Positions 29,119 through 37,821 of a stretch of 64,000 nt of DNA are shown here, piece by piece. Made by a program: the position numbers and the translations under genes. Source of the DNA: Actinopolymorpha singaporensis (GTDB lineage: Bacteria; Actinomycetota; Actinomycetes; Propionibacteriales; Actinopolymorphaceae). The stretch covers positions 248,001 to 312,000 of the forward strand of contig NZ_LT629732.1 of assembly GCF_900104745.1 (NCBI RefSeq), given 5' to 3'. The number at the start of each line of letters is the position of its first letter. Position 1 is the first letter of the stretch. A model generated the notes under the pieces. The model saw only the letters and a program-made list of their open reading frames with translations, ran no database searches and had not been told where the DNA came from.

Positions 29119-29916
29119 ATGGGTGAGTTCACGGGCAAGGTGGCCCTGGTCGCGGGCGGCGGCTCGGGCATCGGCCGGGCGGTGACCGAACTCCTCGCCG
29201 CCGAAGGCGCCACGGTGGTCGTCGCCACGAACGTCGAGGACCACGTCCGCGCGCTGCGCGAGGAGCTCACCGGGACGCCGGGCGAGGTCAGCGCGGTGGT
29301 CGCCGACCTGACCCGCGCCGAGGAGGTCCGGAGGTACGTCGACGAGGCGGCCGAGCGGCACGGCGGGATCGACGTCCTGGTCAACTCCGCCGGCGTGCAG
29401 CGGTACGGCACCGTCGAGGAGACCTCGGAGGAGCTGTGGGACGAGGTGCTCGCGGTCAACCTCAAGGCGATGTACCTCACCGCCAGGTTCGCCGTACCCC
29501 ACCTGCGAGCCCGTGGCGGCGGGGCGATCGTGAACGTCGCGTCGGTGCAGGCCTACGTCACCCAGGACCGGGTGGCCGCCTACGCGGCGTCCAAGGGCGG
29601 CATCCTCGCGCTGACGCGGGCGATGGCCGTCGACCACGCCCGCGACGGCATCCGGGTCAACGCGGTCTGCCCCGGCTCGGTCGACACCCCGATGCTGCGC
29701 TGGTCGGCCGACCTGTTCCGCGGCGACCGGGACGCCGAGGACGTGCTCGCCGACTGGGGCCGCAGCCACCCGATCGGCCGGATCGCCAAGCCGGCCGAGG
29801 TGGCCGAACTGGTGGCGTTCCTCGCCGGCGACCGGTCGTCGTTCGTCACCGGCGCCGACTACCGCGTCGACGGCGGCCTGCTGGCCATGGCCCCCGTCGT
29901 CCTCCCGGAGAAGTAG
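29119..29916 (+). CDS. Short-chain dehydrogenase/reductase
   Basis: A 265-residue classical SDR. It has the cofactor motif [10 protein letters not shown] (residues 11-20), the NSAG motif near 92, catalytic Ser in NVASVQ, YAASK (Tyr/Lys near 155-159) and the C-terminal [16 protein letters not shown] precedes the ATG. It is the first gene of an operon with the enolase-superfamily gene (2-bp gap) and a damaged Gfo/Idh/MocA gene, suggesting oxidation of a sugar or sugar acid before dehydration. Confidence 0.88.
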   Translation: MGEFTGKVALVAGGGSGIGRAVTELLAAEGATVVVATNVEDHVRALREELTGTPGEVSAVVADLTRAEEVRRYVDEAAERHGGIDVLVNSAGVQRYGTVEETSEELWDEVLAVNLKAMYLTARFAVPHLRARGGGAIVNVASVQAYVTQDRVAAYAASKGGILALTRAMAVDHARDGIRVNAVCPGSVDTPMLRWSADLFRGDRDAEDVLADWGRSHPIGRIAKPAEVAELVAFLAGDRSSFVTGADYRVDGGLLAMAPVVLPEK

Positions 29917-29918
29917 CC

Positions 29919-31196
29919 ATGAGGATCACCGACCTGCGTGCCACCACCGTGACCGTTCCGCTGGAGGCGCCGCTGCGGCACTCCAACGGCGCGCACTGGG
30001 GACGGTTCGTCCGCACGATCGTCGAGGTGGACACCGACGAGGGCATCACCGGCCTGGGCGAGATGGGCGGCGGCGGACAGGGCGCCGCGCTGGCGTTCGC
30101 GGGGTTGCGGCCCTACCTCCTCGGGCACGACCCGTTCGCGCTGGAGGAGCTTCGGTTCAAGATCGCCAATCCCACCGCGTCCCTCTACAACAACCGCGCC
30201 CAGCTGCTGGCGGCGATCGAGTTCGCGTGCCTGGACATCGTGGGCAAGGCGCTCGGCACTCCGGTGTACAACCTGCTCGGCGGCAGGGTTCGTGACCGGG
30301 TGCCGTTCGCGAGTTACCTGTTCTTCCGGTACGCCGACGCCGCGAGCGGGACCGGCGAGGTGCGTACGCCGGACCAGCTGGTCGAGCACGCCCTTGCGCT
30401 GAAGGCTGCGCACGGTTTCACCACCCACAAGCTGAAGGGTGGCGTCTACCCACCGGCGTACGAGCTGGAGTGTTACCGCGCGCTGGCCGCTGCGCTGCCC
30501 GGCGACCGGTTCCGCCACGACCCCAACTGCGCGCTGTCGGTGGAGGACGCGATCCGGTTCGGCCGGGCGATCGAGGACCTCGACAACGACTACTACGAGG
30601 ACCCGACCTGGGGCCTTTCCGGCATGCGCCGCGTACGCGAGGCGGTGCGCATCCCGCTGGCCACCAACACCGTCGTGGTCAACCCCGAGCAGCTCGCCAC
30701 CAACCTGCGCGACCCCGCGGTCGACACGATCCTGCTGGACACGACGTTCTGGGGCGGGATCCGGGCCTGCGTGAAGGCGGCGAACGTGTGCGAGACCTTC
30801 CAGCAGTCGGTGGCCGTGCACTCCTCCGGCGAGCTCGGCATCCAGCTGGCGACGATGCTGCACCTCGGAGCCGTACTCCCCGCGCTGACGCTGGCCGCGG
30901 ACGCGCACTACCACCACCTCACCGACGACGTGCTGGCCGGAGGGAAGCTGGCGTACGCCGGCGGCTCGATCGCCGTGCCGGACGGGCCGGGACTCGGCGT
31001 CACCCTCGATCGCGACCGGCTGGAACGCTACGCCGAGCTGTACCGCGAGCTCGGCGACTACCCGTACGACCGCGACCCGGGCCGGCCGGACTGGTATCCG
31101 CTGGTGCCGAACGACCGCTGGGCGGACCCTCACCGGGCAGACCTCGACCGGGCAAACCTCGACCGGGCAAACCTCGACCGGGCAAACCCCACGTAG
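29919..31196 (+). CDS. Enolase-superfamily sugar-acid dehydratase (glucarate dehydratase-like)
   Basis: A 425-residue mandelate racemase/muconate lactonizing enzyme-like protein with a full N-terminal capping domain and C-terminal barrel. Visible are the KLKGG base motif (near residue 172), metal ligands in RHDPNCALS (Asp near 199) and YEDPTWG (Glu near 227), ATNTVVV, and the catalytic His in AVHSSGELG. This pattern fits the glucarate dehydratase subgroup, which dehydrates aldaric acids; the exact substrate is unknown. The last ~20 residues are LDRAN pentapeptide repeats encoded by 15-bp tandem repeats, not part of the fold. It is cotranscribed with the SDR. Confidence 0.85.
   Translation: MRITDLRATTVTVPLEAPLRHSNGAHWGRFVRTIVEVDTDEGITGLGEMGGGGQGAALAFAGLRPYLLGHDPFALEELRFKIANPTASLYNNRAQLLAAIEFACLDIVGKALGTPVYNLLGGRVRDRVPFASYLFFRYADAASGTGEVRTPDQLVEHALALKAAHGFTTHKLKGGVYPPAYELECYRALAAALPGDRFRHDPNCALSVEDAIRFGRAIEDLDNDYYEDPTWGLSGMRRVREAVRIPLATNTVVVNPEQLATNLRDPAVDTILLDTTFWGGIRACVKAANVCETFQQSVAVHSSGELGIQLATMLHLGAVLPALTLAADAHYHHLTDDVLAGGKLAYAGGSIAVPDGPGLGVTLDRDRLERYAELYRELGDYPYDRDPGRPDWYPLVPNDRWADPHRADLDRANLDRANLDRANPT
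31131..31191. repeat. 15-bp tandem repeat at 3' end of dehydratase gene
   Basis: Three perfect copies of CTCGACCGGGCAAAC plus a diverged first copy add (H/L)DRA(D/N) repeats to the C-terminus, directly before the stop codon. Confidence 0.85.
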
Positions 31197-31209
31197 GGCA
31201 GGAGACCTG

Positions 31210-31989
31210 ATGCGGCGACGACGTGCGGCCATCGTCGGAACGGGCGGCATCGCGGGTACCCACGCCCGTGCACTGCGCGCGTATGCCGACCAGGTGGAGA
31301 TCGTGGCCGCCACCGACCTCGACGCCGGGCGGCTGGCGGCGTTCACCTCCCAGTGGGAGATTCCCGGCCGGTACCCCTCGCTGGGGGACCTGCTCGCGGC
31401 CGAACAGCCCGACCTGGTGCACCTGTGCACTCCGCCGGGCGCGCACGCGGCCGCCGTGCCTGACGCTCGCGGAGTTCGACGCATCAGCGCACAGGCACCG
31501 CGGCTGGCCCGTGACGTGGAGACCGAGGACGTGTCGTTCGCGCATCTGACGTTCGCCAACGGCGCCGTCGCCAGCATTGTCAACAGCGTCTTGTCACCGC
31601 GCGAGGAAAGCTACCTCCGCTTCGACTTCGCCGGCGCCACGCTGGAGTTGTCGCATCTGTACGGGCACCGGCTGGACTCCTGGACCTACACGCCGGCACC
31701 GGGGTTCGAGCAGGACGCGCCGCCGTGGCCGCCCAGCGGTGAGGAGGTGCCGAGCGGCCACCAGGCGCAGTTCGGCGAGTTGTTCGCGAGCCTGCGCGAC
31801 GGCCGCCGTCCGGCCGCCACCGGTGCCGGGCTGCGGCGCACGCTGGAGAGCGTCACCGGCATCTACGCCTCGGCGTTCACCGGCAGGCGCGTCACCCGGG
31901 ACGGGCTCACCGCGGACAGCCCGTTCTACCACCGGCTGAACGGCTCACCCGCCAGCCGAGCTCGGACCGTCATCCGGCGGCGGTCGTGA
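31210..31989 (+). pseudogene. Internally deleted Gfo/Idh/MocA oxidoreductase
   Basis: The open frame encodes 259 residues, about 110 fewer than the family norm. Residues 1-75 are a normal Rossmann start (VGTGGIAGTHARAL to DLVHLCTPPGAH). The family then needs the EKP catalytic motif and a substrate-domain segment, both missing; the normal frame resumes at RDVETEDVSFAHLTFANGA. Between them, another frame reads PPCLTLAEFDA, the sequence normally just after EKP. This implies two deletions (roughly 15-20 and ~100 codons) whose frame effects cancel. AGGAG precedes the ATG and transcription from the SDR operon is likely, but the product should be inactive. Confidence 0.7.
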
Positions 31990-32008
31990 CGCGGTGTCAC
32001 CGTTGACA
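31986..32008 (+). promoter_or_regulatory. Inverted repeat and TTGACA upstream of alkylation repair operon
   Basis: GTGAC-GCGGT-GTCAC (31986-32000) is followed by TTGACA (32003-32008). A weak -10 (TCCGAT, 32026-32031) lies 17 bp on. This could be the promoter of the glycosylase gene, possibly under Ada-type control. Confidence 0.35.
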
Positions 32009-32073
32009 CGCCCGGTACGCTCAGGTCCGATTCCCGCTAGCCCGAGCCGGGGATCCGTGTAAGTGTCGTACTC

Positions 32074-33573
32074 GTGATGCCGTCCTTCGAGCAGTGCTAC
32101 CGAGCCGTGGAGTCACGTGATCCCCGCTTCGACGGCTGGATCTACATCGCGGTCACCTCCACCGGGATCTACTGCCGGCCGAGTTGTCCCGCTACCACCC
32201 CGAGGCGGCGGAACGCGCGGTTCTTCCCGACCGCCGCGGCCGCCCAGGACGCGGGGTTCCGCGCCTGCCGGCGGTGCCGCCCCGACGCCGTGCCGGGTTC
32301 GCCGGAGTGGGACCTGCGGGCCGACGTGGCCGCCCGGGCCATGCGGCTGGTCGACGACGGGCTGGTCGAACGCGAAGGGGTCGCGGGTCTGGCCGCCCGG
32401 CTCGGCTACACCACCCGCCACCTCGGCCGGCTGTTGTCCGCCGAGCTCGGCGCCGGCCCGCTCGCGCTGGCCCGCGCCCGCCGCGCACACACCGCCCGGC
32501 TGCTGCTGGAGACGACCGACCTGCCGATCACCGACGTCGCGTTCGCCGCGGGGTTCGGCAGCGTACGCCAGTTCAACGACACGATCCGCGCGGTGTTCGC
32601 GGCCACGCCCGGGGAGGTCCGCCGCGCCGGCCGGCGACAGGTGCCCACCAACGGCGCGGTCACCCTGCGGCTCCCCTACCGGCCGCCGTACGACGCCGAG
32701 TCCGGCTGGCGTTACCTCGCCGACCGCCTGGTCCCCGGGCTGGAGGAACTCGACGGCACCACCTACCGCCGGGCGGTCCGCCTGCACCACGGCGCGGGAG
32801 TTCTGGCGCTCACGCCCGCCGACGGTTACGTCCGCTGCGAGCTCCACCTGGACGACCTGCGCGACCTCGGGCCTGCCGCAGCCCGGTGCCGGCGGCTGCT
32901 GCACCTGGACGCCGACCCGGCCGGCATCACCGACGCGCTCGGCGACGACCCGCTGATCGGCCCGCTGGTCCGCGCCCGCCCGGGCCTGCGGGTGCCGGGC
33001 AGCGTGGACGCGTTCGAGACCGCCGTCCGCGCGGTCGTCGGCCAGCAGGTGTCGGTCTCCGCGGCACGTACGGTCGTCGGCCGGATGGTCGCGGCGTACG
33101 CCGATCCGCTGCCCCACCCCGTCGGCACACTGACCCACAGCTTCCCCGCCCCCGCCGCTCTTGCCGAGGCGGGCACCCTGCCGATGCCGGCGGCCCGGAC
33201 CCGCACCGTCACCGCGCTGGCCGGCGCGGTCGCCGGCGGCTCCCTCGACCTCGCGCCCGGCGCGGACCGGGCCGAGGTGGAGGCCGGGCTTCTGGCGCTG
33301 CCCGGGGTGGGGCCCTGGACCGCCGCGTACGTCGCGCTGCGCGGGCTCGGCGACCCGGACGCGTTCCCCGGCACCGACCTCGGCATCCGCCGCTCGCTGG
33401 TCGCCCTCGGCGTACCCGACCGGCCCGCTGAGATCGCCGCCGTCGCCGACCGGTGGCGGCCCCTTCGCAGCTACGCCGCACAGCACCTGTGGACCGTCGT
33501 GCCGGCGGCCACCCGCACGGCCACACGTACGGCCACACGTACGGCCACACGTACGGAAGGACGAGCCGCATGA
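32074..33573 (+). CDS. alkA: Ada-AlkA fusion: methylphosphotriester-binding regulator and 3-methyladenine glycosylase
   Basis: A 499-residue fusion. Residues 1-75 form an Ada zinc domain with four cysteines (YCRPSCP and CRRCRP) that accepts methyl groups from phosphotriesters. Residues ~85-185 are an AraC-type HTH (DLPITDVAFAAGFGSVRQFN). Residues ~195-485 are the AlkA glycosylase with the helix-hairpin-helix LPGVGPWTAAYVALRG and catalytic aspartate in PGTDLGIRR. It senses alkylation and excises alkylated bases. The tail (ATRT repeats) comes from a 12-bp tandem repeat. GTG 32074 and ATG 32077 are adjacent candidate starts. Its stop codon overlaps ogt (ATGA). Confidence 0.93.
   Translation: MMPSFEQCYRAVESRDPRFDGWIYIAVTSTGIYCRPSCPATTPRRRNARFFPTAAAAQDAGFRACRRCRPDAVPGSPEWDLRADVAARAMRLVDDGLVEREGVAGLAARLGYTTRHLGRLLSAELGAGPLALARARRAHTARLLLETTDLPITDVAFAAGFGSVRQFNDTIRAVFAATPGEVRRAGRRQVPTNGAVTLRLPYRPPYDAESGWRYLADRLVPGLEELDGTTYRRAVRLHHGAGVLALTPADGYVRCELHLDDLRDLGPAAARCRRLLHLDADPAGITDALGDDPLIGPLVRARPGLRVPGSVDAFETAVRAVVGQQVSVSAARTVVGRMVAAYADPLPHPVGTLTHSFPAPAALAEAGTLPMPAARTRTVTALAGAVAGGSLDLAPGADRAEVEAGLLALPGVGPWTAAYVALRGLGDPDAFPGTDLGIRRSLVALGVPDRPAEIAAVADRWRPLRSYAAQHLWTVVPAATRTATRTATRTATRTEGRAA
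33510..33554. repeat. 12-bp tandem repeat at alkA 3' end
   Basis: About three and a half copies of CCACACGTACGG encode successive ATRT tetrapeptides next to the stop codon. Confidence 0.85.
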
Positions 33574-34079
33574 CCTCGCAGACCAGCGCCACCACGACCC
33601 ACACCTGCACGATCGGCTCCCCCGTCGGCGCGCTCACCCTCCGCTCGAACGGCACCCACCTGACCCAGCTGCACTTCACCGGCGACGCTCCGCTGGACCG
33701 GGGCGACCTGAACGACGACCCCGTGCTGACCGCCGCGGTCGAGCAGCTCGACGCCTACTTCGCCGGCGAACGCACCGAGTTCGACCTGCCGCTGGACCCC
33801 GGTGGTACGGCGTTCCAGCGCCGGGTGTGGGCGGCGCTGAGGGAGATCCCGTACGCCGAGACCGAGACCTACGGCGAGCTGGCCAGGCGGATCGGCTCGC
33901 CCACCGCCTCCCGCGCGGTCGGGGCGGCGAACGGGCAGAATCCCATCGCCATCGTCGTGCCCTGCCACCGCGTGGTGGGCGCCAACGGCAAGCTGGTCGG
34001 TTTCGGCGGCGGGGTCGACCGCAAGGTGGTCCTGCTGGAGCGGGAGGCGAAGGTCCGGCTCGAACGCGACTTCGGCTGA
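33570..34079 (+). CDS. ogt: Methylated-DNA-protein cysteine methyltransferase
   Basis: A 169-residue O6-methylguanine methyltransferase with the active-site motif IVVPCHRVVG (cysteine near residue 132), the DNA-binding segment PYAETETYGELARRIGSPTASRAVG and the NGQNPI turn. It transfers the methyl from O6-methylguanine irreversibly to its cysteine. The ATG overlaps the alkA stop codon by four bases, making an alkylation repair operon in which the Ada-AlkA protein probably activates both. Confidence 0.95.
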   Translation: MTSQTSATTTHTCTIGSPVGALTLRSNGTHLTQLHFTGDAPLDRGDLNDDPVLTAAVEQLDAYFAGERTEFDLPLDPGGTAFQRRVWAALREIPYAETETYGELARRIGSPTASRAVGAANGQNPIAIVVPCHRVVGANGKLVGFGGGVDRKVVLLEREAKVRLERDFG

Positions 34080-34258
34080 TCGGCGACTCCTCGGGACGAC
34101 CGGCCCGGCCCGGCGGGACGGTCACCCGGGCCCGATCCGGCCGGTTCCGGGCCCACCGGCCGCTCGGTGCGGGCCGACCGGCCGGTCAGCGTGGCCGAAC
34201 CCAGCCAGGTTCGCCAAGCCGGGGATAAGCGCGGACCCCTGTGCCAAAGTGAATTCTC

Positions 34259-35404
34259 ATGCGGGTGGTGGTGATCGGCGGGGGCATCGTCGGAGCGAGC
34301 GCGGCGTACCACCTGGCCGAACGCGACGTCGAGGTCGTCCTGGTCGACCGGGGGGACCCCGGCCGGGCCACCGACGCCGGCGCCGGAATCGTCGCCCCCT
34401 GGTTGTCTCGTTCGACCGCCGACCCCGACGCCTTCCGGCTCTACGTCGCCGGCGCCTGCTACTACCCCGAGCTCCTGGCCCGGCTGGCCGACGCCGGCGA
34501 ACCCGACACCGGCTACGAAGCGGTCGGTGGCGTGCAGGTCGACGCCGACGAGGACAACCTGGCCGCGGCGTACGAACTCACTCGCGAACGCGCCGCCCGG
34601 ATCCCCCAGGTGGGAACGGTCACCCGGCTCACCCCCGCGGAGGTTCGCAGGTTGTTCCCGCCGCTGCACCCGGACCTGGCGGCGGTTCACGTGAGCGGCG
34701 GCGGGCGGGTCGACGGCGCCCGGATGCGCGGCGCGCTGACCCGCGCGGGCGCCCGTCGTGGAGTCCGGCTGGTGACCGGGTCGGCCCGGTTGCTGCTGGT
34801 CGACGGACGCGTCGGCGGCGTACACCTGGACAGCGGCGCGAGCGAGAACGGCGGCGACGGCGAGACCGGCACGATCATCGGCTCCGACGCGGTGGTGGTC
34901 GCCGCCGGCGCCTGGTGCGGCGAACTCCTCGAACCCGCGGGCGTCAAGCTCGCCTTGGCACCGCAGAAGGGCCAGATCGTCCACCTGTCGCTGACCGGCG
35001 CCGAGACGTCCGCGTGGCCGGTCGTCCAGCCTCCCGGCGGCCACTACCTGCTGGCGTTTCCGGGCGGCCGGGTGGTGGTCGGTGCGACTCGCGAGACGGG
35101 TTCGGGGTACGACCACCGGGTCACCGCCGCCGGCCTGCACGAGGTGCTGAACGCCGCGCTGACGGTCGCACCCGGCCTCGCCGACGCGCGGGTGCTGGAG
35201 ACCCGGGTCGGGTTCCGGCCCACCAGCGAGGACGGACTGCCGTTGCTCGGGTGCGTTCCCGGGATCGAGGGTCTGGTGCTCGCCACCGGCCTCGGCGCCA
35301 CCGGGCTGACCGCGGGCCCCTACACCGGCGCGGTCGCCGCCGCGCTCGCGGTCGGCGAACGCCCGGAACTCGACCTGACCGCGTACGATCCGCTGCGCCG
35401 GTGA
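34259..35404 (+). CDS. FAD-dependent amino-acid oxidase-like protein (DAO family)
   Basis: A 381-residue protein with the DAO fold: N-terminal VIGGGIVGASAAYHLAERDVEVVLVDRG (FAD motif at residues 5-12), a VAAGAWCGELL strand and the C-terminal RVGFRPTSEDGLPLLGCVPG plus GLGATGLTAGP. Members include D-amino-acid dehydrogenases, sarcosine and glycine oxidases. The substrate is not apparent and no partner gene is adjacent. The ribosome binding site is weak (AAAGTGA). Confidence 0.85.
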   Translation: MRVVVIGGGIVGASAAYHLAERDVEVVLVDRGDPGRATDAGAGIVAPWLSRSTADPDAFRLYVAGACYYPELLARLADAGEPDTGYEAVGGVQVDADEDNLAAAYELTRERAARIPQVGTVTRLTPAEVRRLFPPLHPDLAAVHVSGGGRVDGARMRGALTRAGARRGVRLVTGSARLLLVDGRVGGVHLDSGASENGGDGETGTIIGSDAVVVAAGAWCGELLEPAGVKLALAPQKGQIVHLSLTGAETSAWPVVQPPGGHYLLAFPGGRVVVGATRETGSGYDHRVTAAGLHEVLNAALTVAPGLADARVLETRVGFRPTSEDGLPLLGCVPGIEGLVLATGLGATGLTAGPYTGAVAAALAVGERPELDLTAYDPLRR

Positions 35405-35509
35405 CGACCCGACCACGATGTGGCACACGGATCGGCACTGTCGGCGACTACCGGTAGGTTCGAGCACGGTTCGCCCCACCTCGACAGCGCAGTCACTTCG
35501 GAGGTAATC

Positions 35510-36556
35510 GTGGACGGCATCCGCAGGGTCTACATCGGCTCGTTCACCAAGGACGCGGGCGGGGAGGGCACCGGCATCAGCCTGGCCCACCAGGACACCG
35601 GGACCGGTGCGCTCCGTTTCGTCGACGTGGTGGCGCAGACGACGTCTCCGGCGTTCCTGGCCTGGCACCCCGACGGCACCCACCTGTACGCGGTCAACGA
35701 ACGCGGCGACGCCTCCGTCACCGCCTACGCGGTCGGCTCCGACGGCGGCCTGAGCGAGCTCAACACCGAACCCACCGGCGGCAACGGCGCGTGCCACCTG
35801 ACCGTCCATCCCTCCGGCCGGTTCCTGCTCACCGCCAACTACGGCAGCGGCCACCTGTCGGTGCACCCGATCCGGCCGGACGGCTCACTCGCCGAACGCT
35901 CCGACCTGATCCAGCACGAGGGGTCCGGGCCGCGCCCCGACCGGCAGGAGGGCCCGCACGCCCACCACATCCGGGTCGACCCGAGCGGCCGGCACGTGCT
36001 GGCCGTCGACCTCGGCCTGGACGCGGTGCTCACCTACACCCTCGACCTCGACGACGGGACCCTCGCACCCGGTCCGGTGGCCGAGACCGCACCGGGAGCG
36101 GGGCCGCGGCACCTCGCGTTCGGGCCGGACAACCTCGTGCACGTGGCCGGTGAGCTCGACTCCACGGTCACGACGTACGTCCTCGACCCAGCCACCGGCG
36201 CGCTCACCCACCAGGGCGTGGCGCCGTCCACCCTGGCCCAGGCGCCGGACGACAACTACCCCTCGGAGATCGGGATCAGCGACGACGGGCGCATGCTCTA
36301 CGTCGCCAACCGCGGGCTGGACGTCATCGGCGCGCTGTCGGTACAGGGCGGGCGGGTCAAGCCGGTCGCCGACGTGCCGACCGGAGGGGCGTGGCCGCGG
36401 CACCTCGTGGTGTCCGGGCAGCACCTCTACGTCGCCAACGAGCGCTCCCACCAGGTCACGCACTTCGTGCTCGACGCCGCGACCGGGGTGCCCGAGCAGG
36501 CCGACGACGTGCTGGAGATTCCCAGCCCGGCCTGTGTCCTGCCCGCACCGCAGTAG
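35510..36556 (+). CDS. Lactonase family beta-propeller protein
   Basis: A 348-residue seven-bladed propeller of the 6-phosphogluconolactonase (Pgl/YbhE) class, with the repeated blade strand HPSGRFLLTANYGSGHLSVH and GGAWPRHLVVSGQHLYVANE segments. Members hydrolyse 6-phosphogluconolactone or other sugar lactones; the substrate here is unproven. The GTG at 35510 follows a perfect GGAGGT, so translation starts there although the frame is open upstream. Confidence 0.87.
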   Translation: MDGIRRVYIGSFTKDAGGEGTGISLAHQDTGTGALRFVDVVAQTTSPAFLAWHPDGTHLYAVNERGDASVTAYAVGSDGGLSELNTEPTGGNGACHLTVHPSGRFLLTANYGSGHLSVHPIRPDGSLAERSDLIQHEGSGPRPDRQEGPHAHHIRVDPSGRHVLAVDLGLDAVLTYTLDLDDGTLAPGPVAETAPGAGPRHLAFGPDNLVHVAGELDSTVTTYVLDPATGALTHQGVAPSTLAQAPDDNYPSEIGISDDGRMLYVANRGLDVIGALSVQGGRVKPVADVPTGGAWPRHLVVSGQHLYVANERSHQVTHFVLDAATGVPEQADDVLEIPSPACVLPAPQ

Positions 36557-36590
36557 CCACCGGTCACAGCAGGGGGGTCCGTACGTGCGT

Positions 36591-36620
36591 GACGCCCGGT
36601 CGGTTTCCCGACCGGGCGTC
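36591..36620. terminator. Bidirectional terminator hairpin
   Basis: A perfect 13-bp stem (GACGCCCGGTCGG/CCGACCGGGCGTC) with a TTTC loop between the convergent lactonase and alcohol dehydrogenase genes. Confidence 0.8.
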
Positions 36621-36639
36621 GTGCGCGTGCAGCCTGCCG

Positions 36640-37683
36640 TCAGCCGGCGACGCCGGCCGGGAAGACGAGCACCTTGCTGGAGCCGTCCCTGCCCTCGGCC
36701 AGCGCCCGGAACGCCGACGGCGCGTCGGCCAGGCTGACCCGGCCCTCGACCAGCCGGGCGAGCTCGGCCGGCCCGTCCGCGACCCAGGCGGCGGTGCCGG
36801 CGAAGTCCTCGCGGGTGTAGCAGTAGCTGCCCACGACGCTGCGCTCGGCGATGCTGACGGCGTACGCCGACAGGCTGACCTGCGGCTCGTGCATGCCCAC
36901 CAGCACCACCCGCTCGCCCTCCGCGGCCACCGTCAGCGCGTCCCCCAGGGACCGCGACGATCCGACCGCGTCCACGACCAGGGTGGGGTTGGCGGCACCG
37001 GCCTCGGCGAGGGTGTCGGCCAGCGGTGCGGCCGCCGGGTCCACCGCCGTCACACCGATGTCGGCGAGCAGCGCCCGCCGCCCCGGATGCGGCTCGGAGA
37101 CGGTGACCCGGCCGGCGCCCAGGCGCCCGGCTGCCAGCGCGCAGGCCTGCCCGATCGGGCCGCCGCCGACCACCAGCACGTTGTCGTCGGGTCCGCACCG
37201 GCCACGCACCATAGCGTGGTAACCGACCGTGAGCGGCTCCACCAGCGCGCCGTACTCGGCCGGCATGTCCTCCGGCAACGCGATGGCGTTCGCGGCCGGC
37301 ACCACCATCAGGTCGGCGAACGCCGCGCTGATCGCGGGCGCGACCCCGATGATCTGTTTGGTCGGGCACCGGTGGTCCTGTCCGGACCGGCACGCGTCGC
37401 ACGTGCCGCAGGCGAGCACCGGGTGCACGGTCACCAGCGCACCCTCGGTCAGCCGCGCGGACGCCGGCACGTCCGGCCCGACGGCGACCACCCGGCCCAC
37501 CGTCTCGTGTCCCATCACCTGGCCCGGGAACCGCCGGCCGTTCTCACCGGTGTAGCCGTGCAGGTCCGACCCGCAGATGCCGGTGGACACCACACCGACC
37601 ACGACCTCGCCCGGACCTGCCACCGGGTCGGGCCGATCCTCGACCGCGAGGTCCCAAGGACCGCGAAAAACGAGTGCACGCAC
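36640..37683 (-). CDS. Zinc-dependent medium-chain alcohol dehydrogenase
   Basis: A 347-residue MDR enzyme. It has catalytic zinc ligands in GICGSDLHGYTG and GHETVG, structural zinc cysteines in CGTCDACRSGQDHRC (near residues 90-104), and NAD(P) binding at VVGGGPIGQACALAAG. GGGGAGG precedes the GTG at 37683. It lies 138 bp downstream of rhaB on the same strand, so it may be the last gene of the rhamnose operon. A role in oxidising the sugar or a lactaldehyde product is inference only. Confidence 0.87.
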   Translation of the reverse strand: MRALVFRGPWDLAVEDRPDPVAGPGEVVVGVVSTGICGSDLHGYTGENGRRFPGQVMGHETVGRVVAVGPDVPASARLTEGALVTVHPVLACGTCDACRSGQDHRCPTKQIIGVAPAISAAFADLMVVPAANAIALPEDMPAEYGALVEPLTVGYHAMVRGRCGPDDNVLVVGGGPIGQACALAAGRLGAGRVTVSEPHPGRRALLADIGVTAVDPAAAPLADTLAEAGAANPTLVVDAVGSSRSLGDALTVAAEGERVVLVGMHEPQVSLSAYAVSIAERSVVGSYCYTREDFAGTAAWVADGPAELARLVEGRVSLADAPSAFRALAEGRDGSSKVLVFPAGVAG

Positions 37684-37821
37684 CGGACGCCTCCCCACGT
37701 TGAACGATCCCCGCACCATACTCAGGCGGCCGCGGCGATGGCACCGCCGCGTCAGCAGGCTGACACCAGTACCGCCGAAGGCGTCCTGAACCGGTCGGCG
37801 CCGGTACGCCCCCTTCGACCG

